NCBI RefSeq assembly: GCF_018139145.2
Contig: NC_059473.1
Coordinates: 61,920,707-61,984,706, forward strand
Reading direction: 5' to 3'
Source of the DNA: Gymnogyps californianus
Taxonomy: Eukaryota > Chordata > Aves > Accipitriformes > Cathartidae
Length of the DNA: 64,000 bases
The notes under the pieces are model-generated. The model had not been told where the DNA came from, ran no database searches, and worked only from the letters and a program-made list of their open reading frames with translations. Positions 1 to 11,821 of this stretch are shown in pieces; the stretch's first letter is position 1, and every line of letters begins with the position of its first letter. The translations under genes were made by a program, and so were the position numbers.

Positions 1-1090
1 AAAATTCTGACTGACACTAATGCTTCACTGTTTGAAACTAATGAAGAACAAATGCACAGCATTTTGGATCCTCTCAAACATTATTGTTAAGTCTGAAATT
101 AGGAACAGACTCTAATCTGTGGAAGTGTGAATTCCTCAGTACTCCTGCTAGATGCTCATTGCTTTCTCCTGCTGTGTGCAGTGCCCTAAAATTGGGCGTG
201 CACACAGACTGTTCTCAGGCTGGGGCTCCTCCTCAGCTATACAGGAGAGAAGGAAGGAAAAGTCCTTCAGATCTGGATAGCAGGAGACAAGAGAGTCCTT
301 CCTACTGCCCTCTCTTGCTCACACCCTGTGGAAAGAAAAGAAGTGAGAGCAGTGCCACACAGGGATCCCGCTTAGCCCAGCAGGCTGGGCAGAAGCTCTG
401 CCATGAAGAGATGGGCCAGGGAGGTGGAGAGGAGAAGCAGTTGGCTGGATGCAGCGATGCAGAAGAGGAGTGACAGCCAGGAAGCAAAGACCATAACAAA
501 ATTTTGGGGAAAGAGAGCACCTTCCTGCTTCACATGTGGTGGGAGAGCAGAGAGTGGCTTCCTGGGACTGCTCTTGAAATCTGGGGAGGAAACGCAGGAT
601 CTCATCTGCTTCTGTAGAGTACTGTTCTCACCCATCCCTGTTGACATGCAAGTACTCCTCTCTTGAAGAGGAGCATTTAAAGCTGTTGAACACTGATTTC
701 TCCCACATAAGAGACATCATTTTTGAGGTAGTCATGGCACAGGACTACAAACTAAAGAGTGATTTTTCTGTGCAAGTTCTTGTATATACACAGATCCATC
801 CAATGATGTCCTTTATGACTGAAAGCAGTTCTTACTGTTGTAGAGGCTTCTTTCTTCCCTTTTTCCCCCCCAGCCCCACCACAGCTACTGCCTCTTACAG
901 TTCCTGTTGGGACTGTTTGGCTTTCATCTTTTTCAGAACTATTTGGCAGCTTTTTGTAAACAGTTTTGAGAAAACCCAAACCTTTATGAACACCACCCTG
1001 TCCTCATTTTGCGAATTCAGCTAATTTGATCCACCTGAGTTCAAACCAAATTTGTAAAGCCAAAAATAATAAATCAAAATAAATAAGACC
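1..1090. other. unannotated single-copy-like DNA
   Basis: Mixed-composition sequence, somewhat GC-richer between about 150 and 620. Short overlapping open frames occur on both strands, none with a recognisable domain or supporting splice signals. I see no repeat family or gene here. Confidence 0.5.
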
Positions 1091-1095
1091 TTTTC

Positions 1096-1126
<31 letters not shown>

Positions 1127-1189
1127 CTTTCTTTTCTTTTCTTTTCTTTTCTTTTCTTTTCTTTTCTTTTTTTCTTTTCTTTTCTTTTC

Positions 1190-1226
<37 letters not shown>

Positions 1227-1270
1227 TTTTTTCTTTTCTTTTCTTTTCTTTTTCTTTTCTTTTCTTTTTT

Positions 1271-1346
<76 letters not shown>

Positions 1347-1814
1347 CTTTTCTTTTCTTTTCTTTCTTTCCTTTCCTTTCCTTTTCTTTTCTTTTCTTTT
1401 CTTCTTTCTCTTCTCTTCTCTTTCTCTTCTCTTCTCTTCTCTTCCTTTCCTTTCCTTTCCTTTCCTTTCCTTTCCTTTCCTTTCCTTTCCTTTCCTTTCC
1501 TTTCCTTTCCTTTCCTTTCCTTTCCTTTCCTTTCCTTTCCTTTCCTTTCCTTTCCTTTCCTTTCCTTTCCTTTCCTTTCCTTTCCTTTCCTTTCCTTTCC
1601 TTTCCTTTCCTTTCCTTTCCTTTCCTTTCCTTCCTCCCCCCCCTCCTCTCCTTCTCCTTTCCTTTCCTTTCCTTTCCTTTCCTTTCCTTTCCTTTCCTTT
1701 CCTTTCCTTTCCTTTCCTTTCCTTTCCTTTCCTTTCCTTTCCTTTCCTTTCCTTTCCTTTCCTTTCCTTTCCTTTCCTTTCCTTTCCTTTCCTTTCCTTT
1801 CCTTTCCTTTCCTT
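1091..1814. repeat. polypyrimidine satellite (TTTTC)n / (TTTCC)n
   Basis: This is a 724-bp strand of almost pure C and T. It begins as TTTTC pentamers (about 1091-1210). It passes through two T homopolymer blocks (about 1211-1232 and 1277-1346) and a mixed TTTC/TCTTC zone (about 1347-1440). It then settles into very regular TTTCC pentamers to 1814, interrupted once at about 1631-1656 by a C-rich patch. The complement is a pure polypurine strand that stays open as lysine/arginine/glutamate/glycine-rich frames, the longest about 292 codons. Those frames are a by-product of the pentamer period and not genes. Long mirror-symmetric purine/pyrimidine tracts can form triplex (H-DNA) structures, and the tract is expected to vary in length between individuals and to be prone to assembly error. 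Confidence 0.97.
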
Positions 1815-3691
1815 GCTATTGTTTTCCCAATGCAATGAGAAGCAATAGGATATAAAATGCAAACTCTCATTCCCAAACCCATAAGATAATCATGTACCTT
1901 CTGCTGTTGCTGCTGTTCCTGCTGCCAGCACTGTCAGCAGCTCCAGTGCTTCTATAGCAACAACAACTTCCAACTGTGCGATACTTGCAAGTAATTTAGG
2001 TGCATAAGACAACAACATTTTAGTGAGGACTGCATGTTATACACTTGAAACATTTGTCAATAAACCCTGAGCCCGCCTCTAATTATAATTCTTCTGTATC
2101 TTTCCCAGCCCCCTCACCACACTTTCCTGGGCAATATCAGTTTGCAAGGAAATTTTAGGAGGAAAAAAACCCACTCTCTAACACCAAATATAAACAAAAC
2201 AAAATACACAGAAATTTAGCAGCCAAAAAAGCTTCCCAGACAGTTACTGACAGGTAAGCATAGATATCAAGGTAGGGTGACCATTTTAAGCAAAAACAAA
2301 GCAGCTGGAGCATTTCTCCTTTGTTCAGGAATCTACCTTTTGCCTTGGATTATGCAGGGGACACGTTTCATCTCTTTGGAGTCCTAAAGACATTTGTCAA
2401 GCTGCCAGAGCAGTAATCCAAATCCCAAAACTCTCTTGGCCAATCCAGGATGTTCGATTACTGTCTGCCATCCAGAAAAGAAGTATAGGCAGGTACAGAT
2501 AGAAATATACTTGAACAGACCTTTTCCCACTGCTAAAGATTACCTCAAATCATGAAAGAAACGTAGGGCATAATGGGATAATGTAGGTTCATTATGCCTT
2601 TGGACATGATAATGATGTGATTCATTTATTTACTCACTTCAGTGCCTGGGTTTTCCACCAGTATAATGCATTAAGATTTGAAGAAAAGACTGCATGTTAT
2701 AGGAGCATAAAGCTGAATCAAACAGTAATATTTACTGGACTTGGAACACATCACACACACAAATGCTTGAGTCTAGCACTTCTGCTTGCTTAGCAAGGCT
2801 CTGTAAACTCCTGTAAATTGTAACTTCCTCTACAAAGATCAATAACTGTGAAGATTTCACACAGCACTTCCAGAGGTACCAGCTGCTGCGACATTCAGTG
2901 GGGATGTCACCTAATGCTGTCACCTAAAATCTGGACTTAGCAGGAAGTTCTGCTCACAAGGAGGCGATTTGAAGCAACAAGTACAGTAAATTACTGAAAT
3001 ACAGTTCAGAGCATGAAAAAATCCCAGTTTCTGATGTCCCCAGATTTGTTTTGTGCTCATGTTTATTTGTGCCTATAAAAAGGCACATATCTGCTTTTTC
3101 TGACAAAGAAAGAGACAATGATGTCAGATTCAAACACTTCATCCCTCGTCTACAATGAGTAGGAAAGGAAAAGGGCCAAATTTCGTCTTCTGGCCAATAG
3201 TGGGCAGCTTGCTTCCTCCCGCAAACGGACCCGTTCAGCACTTGTGGGCCCATTTGGCAAGGCATCTGCGGAAACTCCTTTTATCACCAGTTTAGATTTC
3301 ACCATCCCCACTCGTTCTCCTGAATCAGTTTGCAAGAGGATAAGATACAGCCTACCCACCACAGACTGGACCATACGCCTAACAAGAAACAAAGATGCAG
3401 CCCCATGGCTAGAAGATTACAAAGGCACAGACTGGCTCAGTAGGCAAAAGAGAGAGACCTGGCTGTCACCAGTTTGTAAGAGCTCTATGTGGCAGTATGT
3501 GGAGTTTCTTGCTGTGAACAATCCCGTGCTTAGTCCTGGAAAACAGTGGGTAAAATCATAAACTTCCTGCACAACGTGAATCAAATTCAAAAGTGAATGA
3601 AACGTATCTCTGCCTCAGTGGTACCATGGGGACAAAACTTGAAGACACTTAAATTCTCATTTGCAACCTACAAATCCTATTGGTGAGTTGT
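1815..3691. other. no gene recognised; short CTG-rich patch
   Basis: There is a CTG/CAG-rich patch at about 1900-1950 (CTGCTGTTGCTGCTGTT and similar). The rest is ordinary AT-rich DNA. Small open frames around 2.9-3.6 kb on both strands overlap each other and show no domain, so I treat them as chance. Confidence 0.5.
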
Positions 3692-3696
3692 GCACT
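3692..3696. repeat. 5-bp target-site duplication, left copy (GCACT)
   Basis: GCACT lies immediately before the TGT start of the long LTR and is repeated exactly at 4883-4887, immediately after its ACA end. A 5-bp duplication is the usual footprint of ERVL-type integration. It also fixes both element ends to the base. Confidence 0.9.
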
Positions 3697-3857
3697 TGTA
3701 TTGGGTTTGCGTGGCAAGGTTTTGGTAGCGGGGGGGGGCTATAGGGGTGGCTTCTGTGAGAAGCTGCTAGAAGCTTCCCCTATTGTTATATCCCCTATAA
3801 CTGATGAAGTTAATGCTAGCGGGTTCCAGGACGGACCCGCCGCTGGCCAAGGCCGAG

Positions 3858-3900
3858 CCAATCAGTAACAGTGGTAGCGCCTCTGTGATAACATATTTAA
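3858..3900 (+). promoter_or_regulatory. LTR promoter motifs (CCAAT and TATA-like)
   Basis: CCAAT at 3858-3862 stands 31 bases upstream of TATTTAA at 3894-3900. This is a normal U3 core-promoter arrangement, predicting a start about 25-30 bases downstream, near 3925. In the partner LTR the CCAAT core has changed to CCCAT while the TATTTAA is retained (complement of 31825-31831). Confidence 0.6.
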
Positions 3901-4069
3901 GAAAAGCAAAAAAAGTTACAGGGGAGTTGCAGTTGCAGCGAGAGAGAGCGGAGTGAGAAGATGTGAGAGAAACAACTCCGCAGACACCAAGGTCAGGGGA
4001 GAAGGGGGAGGAGGAGGTGCTCCAGGCGCCGGAGCAGAGAGAGAGATTCCCCTGCAGCCCGTGGTGAAG

Positions 4070-4480
4070 ACCATGGTGAGGCAGGCTGTGCCCCTGCAGC
4101 CCATGGAGGTCCATGGTGGAGCAGATATCCACCTGCAGCCCGTGGAGGACCCCACGCCGGAGCAGGTGGATGCCTGAAGGACCCTGTGACCCCGTGGGAA
4201 GCCCGCGCTGGAGCAGGCTCCTGGCAGGACCTACGGACCCGTGGCCCCATGGAGAGAGGAGCCCACGCTGAAGCAGGTTTGCTGGCAGGACTTGTGACTC
4301 TGGGGGGGACCCATGCTGGAGCAGTCTGTTCCTGAAGGACTGCACCCCGTGGACGGGACCCATGCTGGAGCAGTTCGTGAAGAACTGTAGCCCGTGGGAA
4401 GGACTCACGTTGGAGAAGTTTGTGGAGGACTGTCTCCCGTGGAAGGGACCCCACGCTGGAGCAGGGGAAGAGTGTGAGGA
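4070..4480 (+). repeat. degenerate tandem repeats inside the long LTR
   Basis: The phrase 'CCCACGCTGGAGCAG' recurs with changes about seven times at irregular spacing of roughly 50-70 bases. It alternates with 'GAAGGACTG' and 'CCCGTGGGAAGG'-like phrases. The block is far more GC-rich than the flanks. It keeps several frames open on both strands (for example a 258-codon frame on the minus strand covering 3767-4543). The proteins are repetitive and lack any domain, so they are probably not genes. The same block is present, inverted, in the second copy. Confidence 0.8.
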
Positions 4481-4691
4481 GTCCTCCCCTGAGGAGGAAG
4501 GAGCGGCAGAAACAACGTGTGATGAACTGACCCAAACCCCCATTCCCCGTCCCCCTGTGCCGCTCGGGGGGGGGGGGGAGGTAGTAGAGAAAATAAGGAG
4601 TAAAGTTAAGCCCAGGAAGAAGGGAGGGGTGGGGGGAAGGTGTTTTAAGATTTGGTTTTATTTCTCATTATCCTGCTCTAATTTGACTAGC

Positions 4692-4697
4692 AATAAA
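4692..4697 (+). terminator. LTR polyadenylation signal AATAAA
   Basis: AATAAA lies about 190 bases before the LTR end, downstream of the repeat block. The same hexamer sits at the matching place in the inverted copy (complement of 31044-31049), so it is a conserved part of the element. Confidence 0.7.
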
Positions 4698-4887
4698 TTA
4701 AACTAATTTTTCCCTAAGTCGAGTCTGTTTTGCCCGTGAAGGTAATTGCTGAGTGATCTCCCTGTCCTTATCTCGACCCACAAGCCTTTCGTTTTATTTT
4801 CTCCCCCTGTCCAGTTGTGGAGGGGGAGTGATAGAGTGGCTTTGGTGGGCACCTGGCATCCGGCCAGGGTCAACCCACCACAGCACT

Positions 4888-7800
4888 GCATCCAGGCAAG
4901 GTGGGGGAAGCAGATCTTATTAACCCAGATATTAAGCAAGATAGGGCTTTAAATGAAGCTGACATTTGATAGAAAGTATAAATCCTGTAGACAACTGACA
5001 ACAAATGCAAAAAAGGATGATCAAAACTGTCTTCCAGCATCAGTCTTTTGGGAAAATCTAATGAAGAGGATTGTTAACTGGACTTTTTTGCCTTGGACTG
5101 TTAACCTTCTTTGGCCCAGACTCCTCCAGAGAGTGATTAAATACTGTAGATCCCACCCTTTGTTGGAGTCACTTGTCACTGTGCATGAAGAGACCACAGT
5201 TTGTTGGTAGACAGTTCCACTTATACTAAAGTCTGAGGTTTTTGCTCAGCTCTCAATTTTTCACCTCCTGTCCCTGGCACAGCTGAGTGTCTGCTTAAAA
5301 TTTGTTTTCCGCTGCAGGATTTCTAGGTTTTTCCTGCCACTGCTGCTCACAGCCCTTGGATTCTCATCCTCTTACACACTCCTCTTTCTTATTAGAAGCC
5401 TCCACTGGCTAAAAGCTCAGCTTCATCATTCTTGCTACCCTAAAACTGAAGGAAAATATGAAATGTACTTCCTTCCTCTGGGGGGCTCACCACTATGTCT
5501 TTTTGGACTAGTACCCTCCAAACAGACATGAAAGCAGACAGACGTGATCCTCCCAATTTGTTCTGTTAACCTGCTCCCTCACCCATTTCCAAGTATGCAA
5601 GTAAAATATTGTTCTACTCCATCAACAAATTCAGCATCATACTTTCTGGAACAAAGTTAAACCATTTCTCACAAAGATCTCTTCATCCATTTTTTTTTGC
5701 CAAATACCCTTCTCTGGCTTCTTGACTGTCAGGGAATATGTTTCTTCAAGGAAAAAATAAACATATATGTCATGTCTCAGTACTATTCTTAGTGTATGTA
5801 CACATATACTAAAGCCTAGTTTAGGAACAGAATACATAACATCATCATCTTCAATAGCGATTTGAAGGCATAAAGACTCCTTAGACTATTCCAAACTACA
5901 TGCAGAATATCCACATGATAGACAAAAGAAGAAATCTCAAAATGTCAAGAAAGCATACTTAATAGATTTTTGGGAAAAAAAATTAATTAGTTTAGTCTCT
6001 CACTGAATGATTTGGCCCTGAAAGTATTCTGCACACTATTAGAGAAACACCAAGGAGATTCAAAAGACTGTAACAAAGAATGGAAACAACAAGTGTCATG
6101 CTTCATAAAAGACCAGACATTTGGTTCAAATAGAAGTTATTATAGCATCAACTAAGGCAATCCCAAATGTTCAGAAATCACAGAACCAGTTACAAAAGAA
6201 TAATGATATTTTGACTAGTCATAGAAATCTTTTTTAACGATAATGTATTGTATTTCTTTTTTATTTGTGTGTGGCTTTTGTATCTTTAGGGTACACTCTG
6301 TTCACATATTCATACTTCTCTGCAGACTGAAATGAAAAACAGAAACAGTTTACTGATGATGCAGTCACAATGTTATACTTGCATACTTGGAAAAACAGAA
6401 GAAAAATGGGAAGAATAAAGTTGCTTATTTAATCACAGGATTCCATCAGCTGAGACTTTAATCAAGATACCAAAATAAAACCGTAGAAAGTAGCAAGCAC
6501 TTACTACATTGAGCTGGCTGTCTTATAAACAGAGTATGACAAATGTGCTCCCATATGTCTAATTGCCTGCCTCAGAGAGGGATGAATGCAGAGCTGGCCC
6601 ATTGGCAGAGGCTTTGCCCATAGAGAACAGCACCCTCCCAGCACCATACTGGTGCCAGCTCCGGGCGAACACTGTGGCTTCAGCCTGCATCCTGCTCTCT
6701 AACTCAGGATGAGAAGCTGTCTCAGCATGGACACCCAAAAGCACACACAGGTCACTCTCTAGCTCGTTTAATGTAGATGATAAAAATAGCATGATATTTG
6801 CATCCTCTCCAAACATCTCATTTGAGAGTAAAAATTCGTTCTTTATCATTAGTCACCACAATCTAAAGCTCATTATTGACCCTAATTCTGGTTTGAATTT
6901 GATCTTAGCAATAAACCAGAAAGTGTTTCCACCCTCCTACTGCCCCTCTGCAGGGCAGCCAGCCAAAAAGCAAGCTAACATCATCACCACAGTTTGATAC
7001 TGAAATCCTGCCCAGTATTTTGCTTCATGCCATTGCCACACATGCAGGCAGAACAAAGCTGTGTGGAGTGTACCCACACAGATCTTGTTCTGCACTAGGT
7101 GGAACTGCATGAAGCAGTCCAGTCATTCAAAAGTTTCTACTTTGAATGTATTTCCAATATTAATGGCAACCTTGTCACAAGCAAGCCTGAAATACCGAGT
7201 GTGGTGAGGAACTGACATCATTGCTAAAAGTGAACGTGAAGACTTTTCATTCAGATTCTGTTCTGTCCACTTATTCCCCTGCTTCAGGTGCTGTCAGGTT
7301 TGACAACACTGACAATGAAGAAGTCGGTGCTGACAGGTGACTACAATGGACTAGAGCGAAAAGAGAAATCTTCCAGATAGGAGTCTAGTAACATCACATG
7401 TTTTGGCTCTGTGAACCCAAGTGATTAGAACAAGGGAATAAATAAACCCCGGTGTGAACAGTTGTTCCCATATCACAGACTCTTCATGAATATATTCAAC
7501 ACGGAGGAGAGAACCAAGCAGCACACATAGGTTCAAGACCGACTTTCTGTATTTCCACGAGACGTTAATCATAAAGACTTTGCCAGATCAACCATAGGTG
7601 GGTTAGTTTCTGCTTTAAGGTAGTAATAAAGCCAAAACCTAGGGAAATAATAACTCAGTCTTGCTTTCAGACCGCAAACAGAAATAAATTCCTCTAGGAT
7701 TTGCTCGTGATGAATGATACCTTAAGGGTAGTTTGCTAATTACTGTAGAAATAAAATCAGACACAGCACATTGCTATTGAAGCAGTGAAACAAGTATATT

Positions 7801-8369
7801 TGTTCCCATATAAATATGGCCTTGGATGTTTTGCCACCAAACTTTTTTGCAGAGGTGCAGAAACATGAAAAGCTGAACAATCTGTCAATCTTAAATATAT
7901 TCACAGTAAGTCTAGCTTGCAAGGAAACTGAGAGGAGGTGATTTCAAGAAGGTGCTTGATACCTACAATTTCTACCTAGTAATTATGCCATCAGTTTGGT
8001 CTTATCAGAAAACAGCATTAAAAAAAATTAAGGAGAAGAGGAAATGCTAGGACAGAAGCAAGCATTTAAATCAAAAAAGGGAATAATGATACTGTAGAGC
8101 TTCTAATTTTTATACTTTTCACTAAATACCCTTCCCTTATACAGCCCACTTTAAAATGAAGAATTGGCATCCGCTGTCTTCATGAGTATATGCATAATTA
8201 TAGATAACCAGCTTACAGGTATTTCAGTCCGCATTATTAAACTCATCAGCTGAGAGTTGTTTGTGAGGCTCACTCACTCACAAAGAATTGTCCATTTCTA
8301 ATGACATTAATTAGTAATCTTTGACCACAACAGTCTTGAATACTTGAGCTAGCAGCAGCACTCTTGACC
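4888..8369. other. gene-empty, AT-rich DNA
   Basis: I see no recognisable coding exon, RNA gene or named repeat. A slightly GC-richer patch lies at about 6560-6770. Open frames are short (up to about 96 codons) and unsupported. Confidence 0.5.
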
Positions 8370-8788
8370 CTTGCCATAAGCGACTTAAAGAGCTGAATCT
8401 GTGTAGCTTATCAAAAAGATTGAGAGGTGACTTGATTACAGCGTGTAAGTACCTTCACAGGGAGAAAATACAAGGGCTTTCTAATCTAACAGAGGTGTAA
8501 CAAAAGCTGGGAGCTGAAAACTGAAGTCAAGCAAATTAAGCAGGAAATAAAGCACACCGTTTCTTAACTATAAGAAAGCAAACCACTGGAACAAGCTCCA
8601 AAGGAATCAACAGATTCTTGAGCTCCTATGGTCTCAAGAACAACATTGGATGCCTTTCAGGAAGTTATGCTTTAGCCAAACACAGTGTGCTTCAGCTGAA
8701 ACACAGGTTATTCTGCTCAGCTACAGGGCATCTGGGGGAATTTAATGACCCATGATATGCAATAGGTCAGACTTCAGTATCTATTACT
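8370..8788 (+). mobile_element. ancient CR1/L3-type LINE relic (3' part)
   Basis: The stretch follows the 3' part of an old amniote CR1/L3 LINE in order: 'GTAGCTTATCAAAAAGATT', 'GACTTGATTACAG...TAAGTACCTTCA', 'AACCACTGGAACAA', 'TTGGATGCCTTTC', and a terminal 'ATGCAATAGGTCAGACT'. In the intact family this is the last part of the reverse-transcriptase frame plus the start of the 3' UTR. Here the frame is broken by many indels and stops. It is much more decayed than the CR1 copy at 19.5-20.4 kb. Assignment rests on remembered consensus features. Confidence 0.7.
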
Positions 8789-11225
8789 GGGGGAGAGGTA
8801 GTATTTTTTTTACTATGCCAGATGATGTTGCTGGAAAACAGGCAGACTTTCAAGCACACAAGCCTTCAGATCTGACATAAACTGAAGTAGCAACTTACAA
8901 GGCTAAAAACAAGTTGAAAACAATTGCTCCAAGTTTGACTGTTGTTACCTGTGTTCTACATCCTGGGTTAAAATGGCAGGGGGTAAAAGCGAGGGATACT
9001 GACATGCAGCAGGGTGCTTCCTTCCGTACCTTTTTAAATGAGTGCTAGTGATAAAGGAATAGACTCGAACCTGCTTTTTAACAACAAAACATGAACCAAA
9101 CAACTGCTGCCTCTTCTGTTGCTGATTCCAGGTGCTTTGTTAGCTTTGTTAGAACCTGTAATAAGAATAGGGAAGTGTCTAAGCCTATTCAGTCCTTTCT
9201 TTGTATTTTGAGAGTAAGGAAACTCTGAAAGCTTTCTGATGAGAACCGCAGCGCAAGCTCAACGACTCTTTCCTAGTGTTCAATTAGATCTTGTCATGGC
9301 AGAAGGAGGCCATATTTAAAGCAATATCAAAGGCTCCATTACCCATTATTAGTCTCCTGAACCGTCTAGTTGTCTTCCTGCACAACAGTTCATTGATTAT
9401 AAACTAGTGGTCAGACAAATCCTCAGCAGGAGGTTCATAAGCGTTATTCCATTATATCAGTGAAACTATGTTGATGTATGACAGCTGAGAAAGTCCAGAA
9501 GTTTTGCCCTAGTCATTGTCAAACAGGATTTTCCCATGGTCTCATCTGTTGGGTTTTCACTGTAAAGGTTAAGCTGTGTGTGTAGTAAGGCAATAATAAG
9601 GAAGAAGTATTTCAGTCACCTTTACTATGACACTAACGATAAACATTACAATTGGCAAAGTAATTAAGCCACTTATAGGCAAATCAAACTTTCAAAGTGT
9701 CTTTATTTAGAGCAGGGGAATTGAGAATAACTCTGCTGTGGTAAATGCCAAAGAGGGTGCTACCTCACCTGCAGATTTCCAACAGCAAAATCTCACTGGC
9801 TTCGACACACTTGTACCATAAATGAGGTACCACACAGGCCTGTCTCATGATCTTGAGATGTTTACTCAAGCAGCCTGTTATATAACCTGGTATTTATTGA
9901 TTATCATGTTAAGTAAACTGTTTGCTGGAGCAACATCAGTGAGTTTGCTGTTCTCGCCTAATTAACTGGTCTCTCTTAAGCTCTGTAACTTAAGCAACCC
10001 TCTCAGTAATAGTGTTCCTAGAGCTCCTTAAGTGGAACCTGAAAGTTTTTAGCCTGTCTTTTCTAACTAAACCTTCTACAGAGCTCCACTGATAACTAAC
10101 AAACAAAATTTGGTAAAAGCACTAAAATCATCAAACACAGAATGACAGACCAGAGTTATGCACTTGCACTGCTGAACATCAGCATGGTACAGGCAAACTT
10201 TCCCCTGTCCATCACTCATTCACATTTTTCTCTTTACTGCTATCTTGTGCCCCAATTTATGGGCAGGAAAAGAGGACAACTTTACAGACTCTTTCTACAG
10301 ACAAAGGATTATCAGAAGCGTAGCGAACTTCAGGTCCCCTTGATCCCAACACAGACTGTCCAATTAATATCAGCAGTGCAATTAAAGCACATCTTATGCA
10401 TTGAAAGAGTGCACCAATCCATAGCTGTTCTTCAGCCAATAATCACTGCAGCTACTGATAACTCAGAATTGAAGGGACCGGGATAACAATGTAATAGTAA
10501 CTGGGTAACAATAAGTTACTGTGCAACAAACAGTGACTTACTGTAATAGCAGCTCATAACAGTAGGTGCTTACAGCCAGTGGCTTTGGTTTAGCAAAGAT
10601 GTTTAATTAGAACTTAAAACACTTGCTTAACAGAGTGCTACAGCACAATGTAGCAGGGATGGTTTATGAAAAAGGCCAGTACTAGATGTAGTTTAACCAG
10701 TAAACAAAGGTTGGAGAAAACTCCATCAGCTTGCAAAGTTCTTCTGTAGTCTCTTCATGAGCTCTTTGTACTTAGACCAGAATTCTGTCAACAGGTAATC
10801 TCACCTTGATACTCAGCAATCATATTCAGCTGCTGAAAGCACATGCTTGTGAATACATACAATTTTTCCTTTCTTACTACAATGTGTATGACTACTGCTT
10901 TCTAACAGGTATGGATACACTTGCAGAGAACGGTAAATCCTGTGCTGATTTAGTGCCTTAAAATAGTCCAAAATATAACTCCACCGAAATCTATTAGGAA
11001 ATAATCCATTTCCCCAATGATCACAGTTCCAGATAAACTAAGCCCTCAAATAGAGACTATGTATTTTAGTAGCAGCAGTGGTAACTCAGTATAGCAAATG
11101 AGTGAGTAAAAGTCATTATCTTCACAGATGTGGAGAATAAATCTCAGTGGTCAAATCTATTCAATAAAAATGATGGACAGCTGACTAAAAAGGATAACTT
11201 TCATGGAATTCATGTCCATTTGTGA
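8789..11225. other. gene-empty DNA
   Basis: AT-rich sequence without recognisable repeats or supported exons. The 114-codon plus-strand frame at 10142-10486 has no domain and no flanking splice logic I can defend. Confidence 0.5.
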
Positions 11226-11230
11226 GGAAG

Positions 11231-11816
11231 TGCACTGGGTCTGGCTGGGATGGAGTTAATTTTCTTCATAGCAGCTTTTATGGTAGATAAGTGACTAAAA
11301 AAGTGTTGATAACACACCAGTATTTTGGCTATTGCTGAACAGTGCTTGAACAGCATCAAGGCTTTCTCTTTCTTCCACTCTGGCCCCTCCAGCAAGTAGG
11401 CTGGGGTTGCACAAGAGGTTGGCAGGGTACATAGCTGACCCCAGCTGACCAAAGGGATATCCTGTACCATATGATATCGTGGTCAGCAATAAAACATCAG
11501 GGAAAGGAAGAGAAAGGGGGTGGCAGCGGGGGGGGACATTCAAGTTATGGCGTTTGTCTTCCCCAGCAGCTGTTAGGTGTACTGAGGCCCTGCTTTGCTG
11601 GAAATGGCTGGAACTTGCCCACTGATGGGAAGTAGTGAATTAATTCCTTCTTTGGTTTGCTTGTGTATGCAGGTTTTTTTCACTTATTAAACTGTCCTTA
11701 TCTTGACGTGTGAGGTTTCCACTGCTGCTCTTCTGATGCTCTCCCCATCCCACTGCAGGGAGCATGAGTGAGAGGCTGGTGGGCACTTAGTTGCTAGCTG
11801 GGGTCAACCCACCACA
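11231..11816 (+). mobile_element. solo LTR, ERVL-like, short family, copy 1
   Basis: This is a 586-bp element starting TGCACTGGGTCTGGCTGGGA and ending CAACCCACCACA. It is flanked by GGAAG (11226-11230) and AGAAG (11817-11821), a 5-bp duplication with one mismatch. Inside it has 'GATGGAGTTAATTTTCTTCA' near the start, AATAAA at 11488-11493, and a 3' part with 'CACTTATTAAACTGTCCTTATC'. It matches, in the same order, the complement of the element at 26513-27103, so the two belong to one family or to sister families. Its last 17 bases also match the end of the long LTR at 4882. No internal retroviral sequence adjoins it. Confidence 0.85.
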
Positions 11817-11821
11817 AGAAG

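Larger units (their letters stand above)
3697..4882 (+). mobile_element. solo LTR, ERVL-like, long family, copy 1
   Basis: This is a 1186-bp element bounded by TGT...ACA and a perfect 5-bp duplication. The ends form an imperfect inverted repeat (TGTATTGGGTT at the start; the complement of the end reads TGTGGTGGGTT). LTR signals are in order: CCAAT at 3858-3862, a TATA-like TATTTAA at 3894-3900, and AATAAA at 4692-4697. This implies a U3 of about 0.2 kb, an R of about 0.8 kb and a short U5. The middle carries degenerate tandem repeats (separate entry). No gag, pol or env sequence flanks it, so it is a solo LTR left by LTR-LTR recombination. It is about 1.15 kb like its inverted partner at 30858-32011, which it resembles over its whole length. 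The family is widespread in birds; the exact family name needs a repeat library. Confidence 0.9.

Noticed and set aside
1004..1882. Two long minus-strand lysine/glutamate/glycine-rich open frames (292 and 262 codons)
   Set aside because: They are translations of the GGAAA/GAAAA pentamer satellite, which has no stop codon in any of those frames. They have no domain and no gene context.
3767..4543. 258-codon minus-strand frame and overlapping frames
   Set aside because: It lies antisense inside the long LTR and consists of its tandem repeats. The same pattern appears in the inverted copy.
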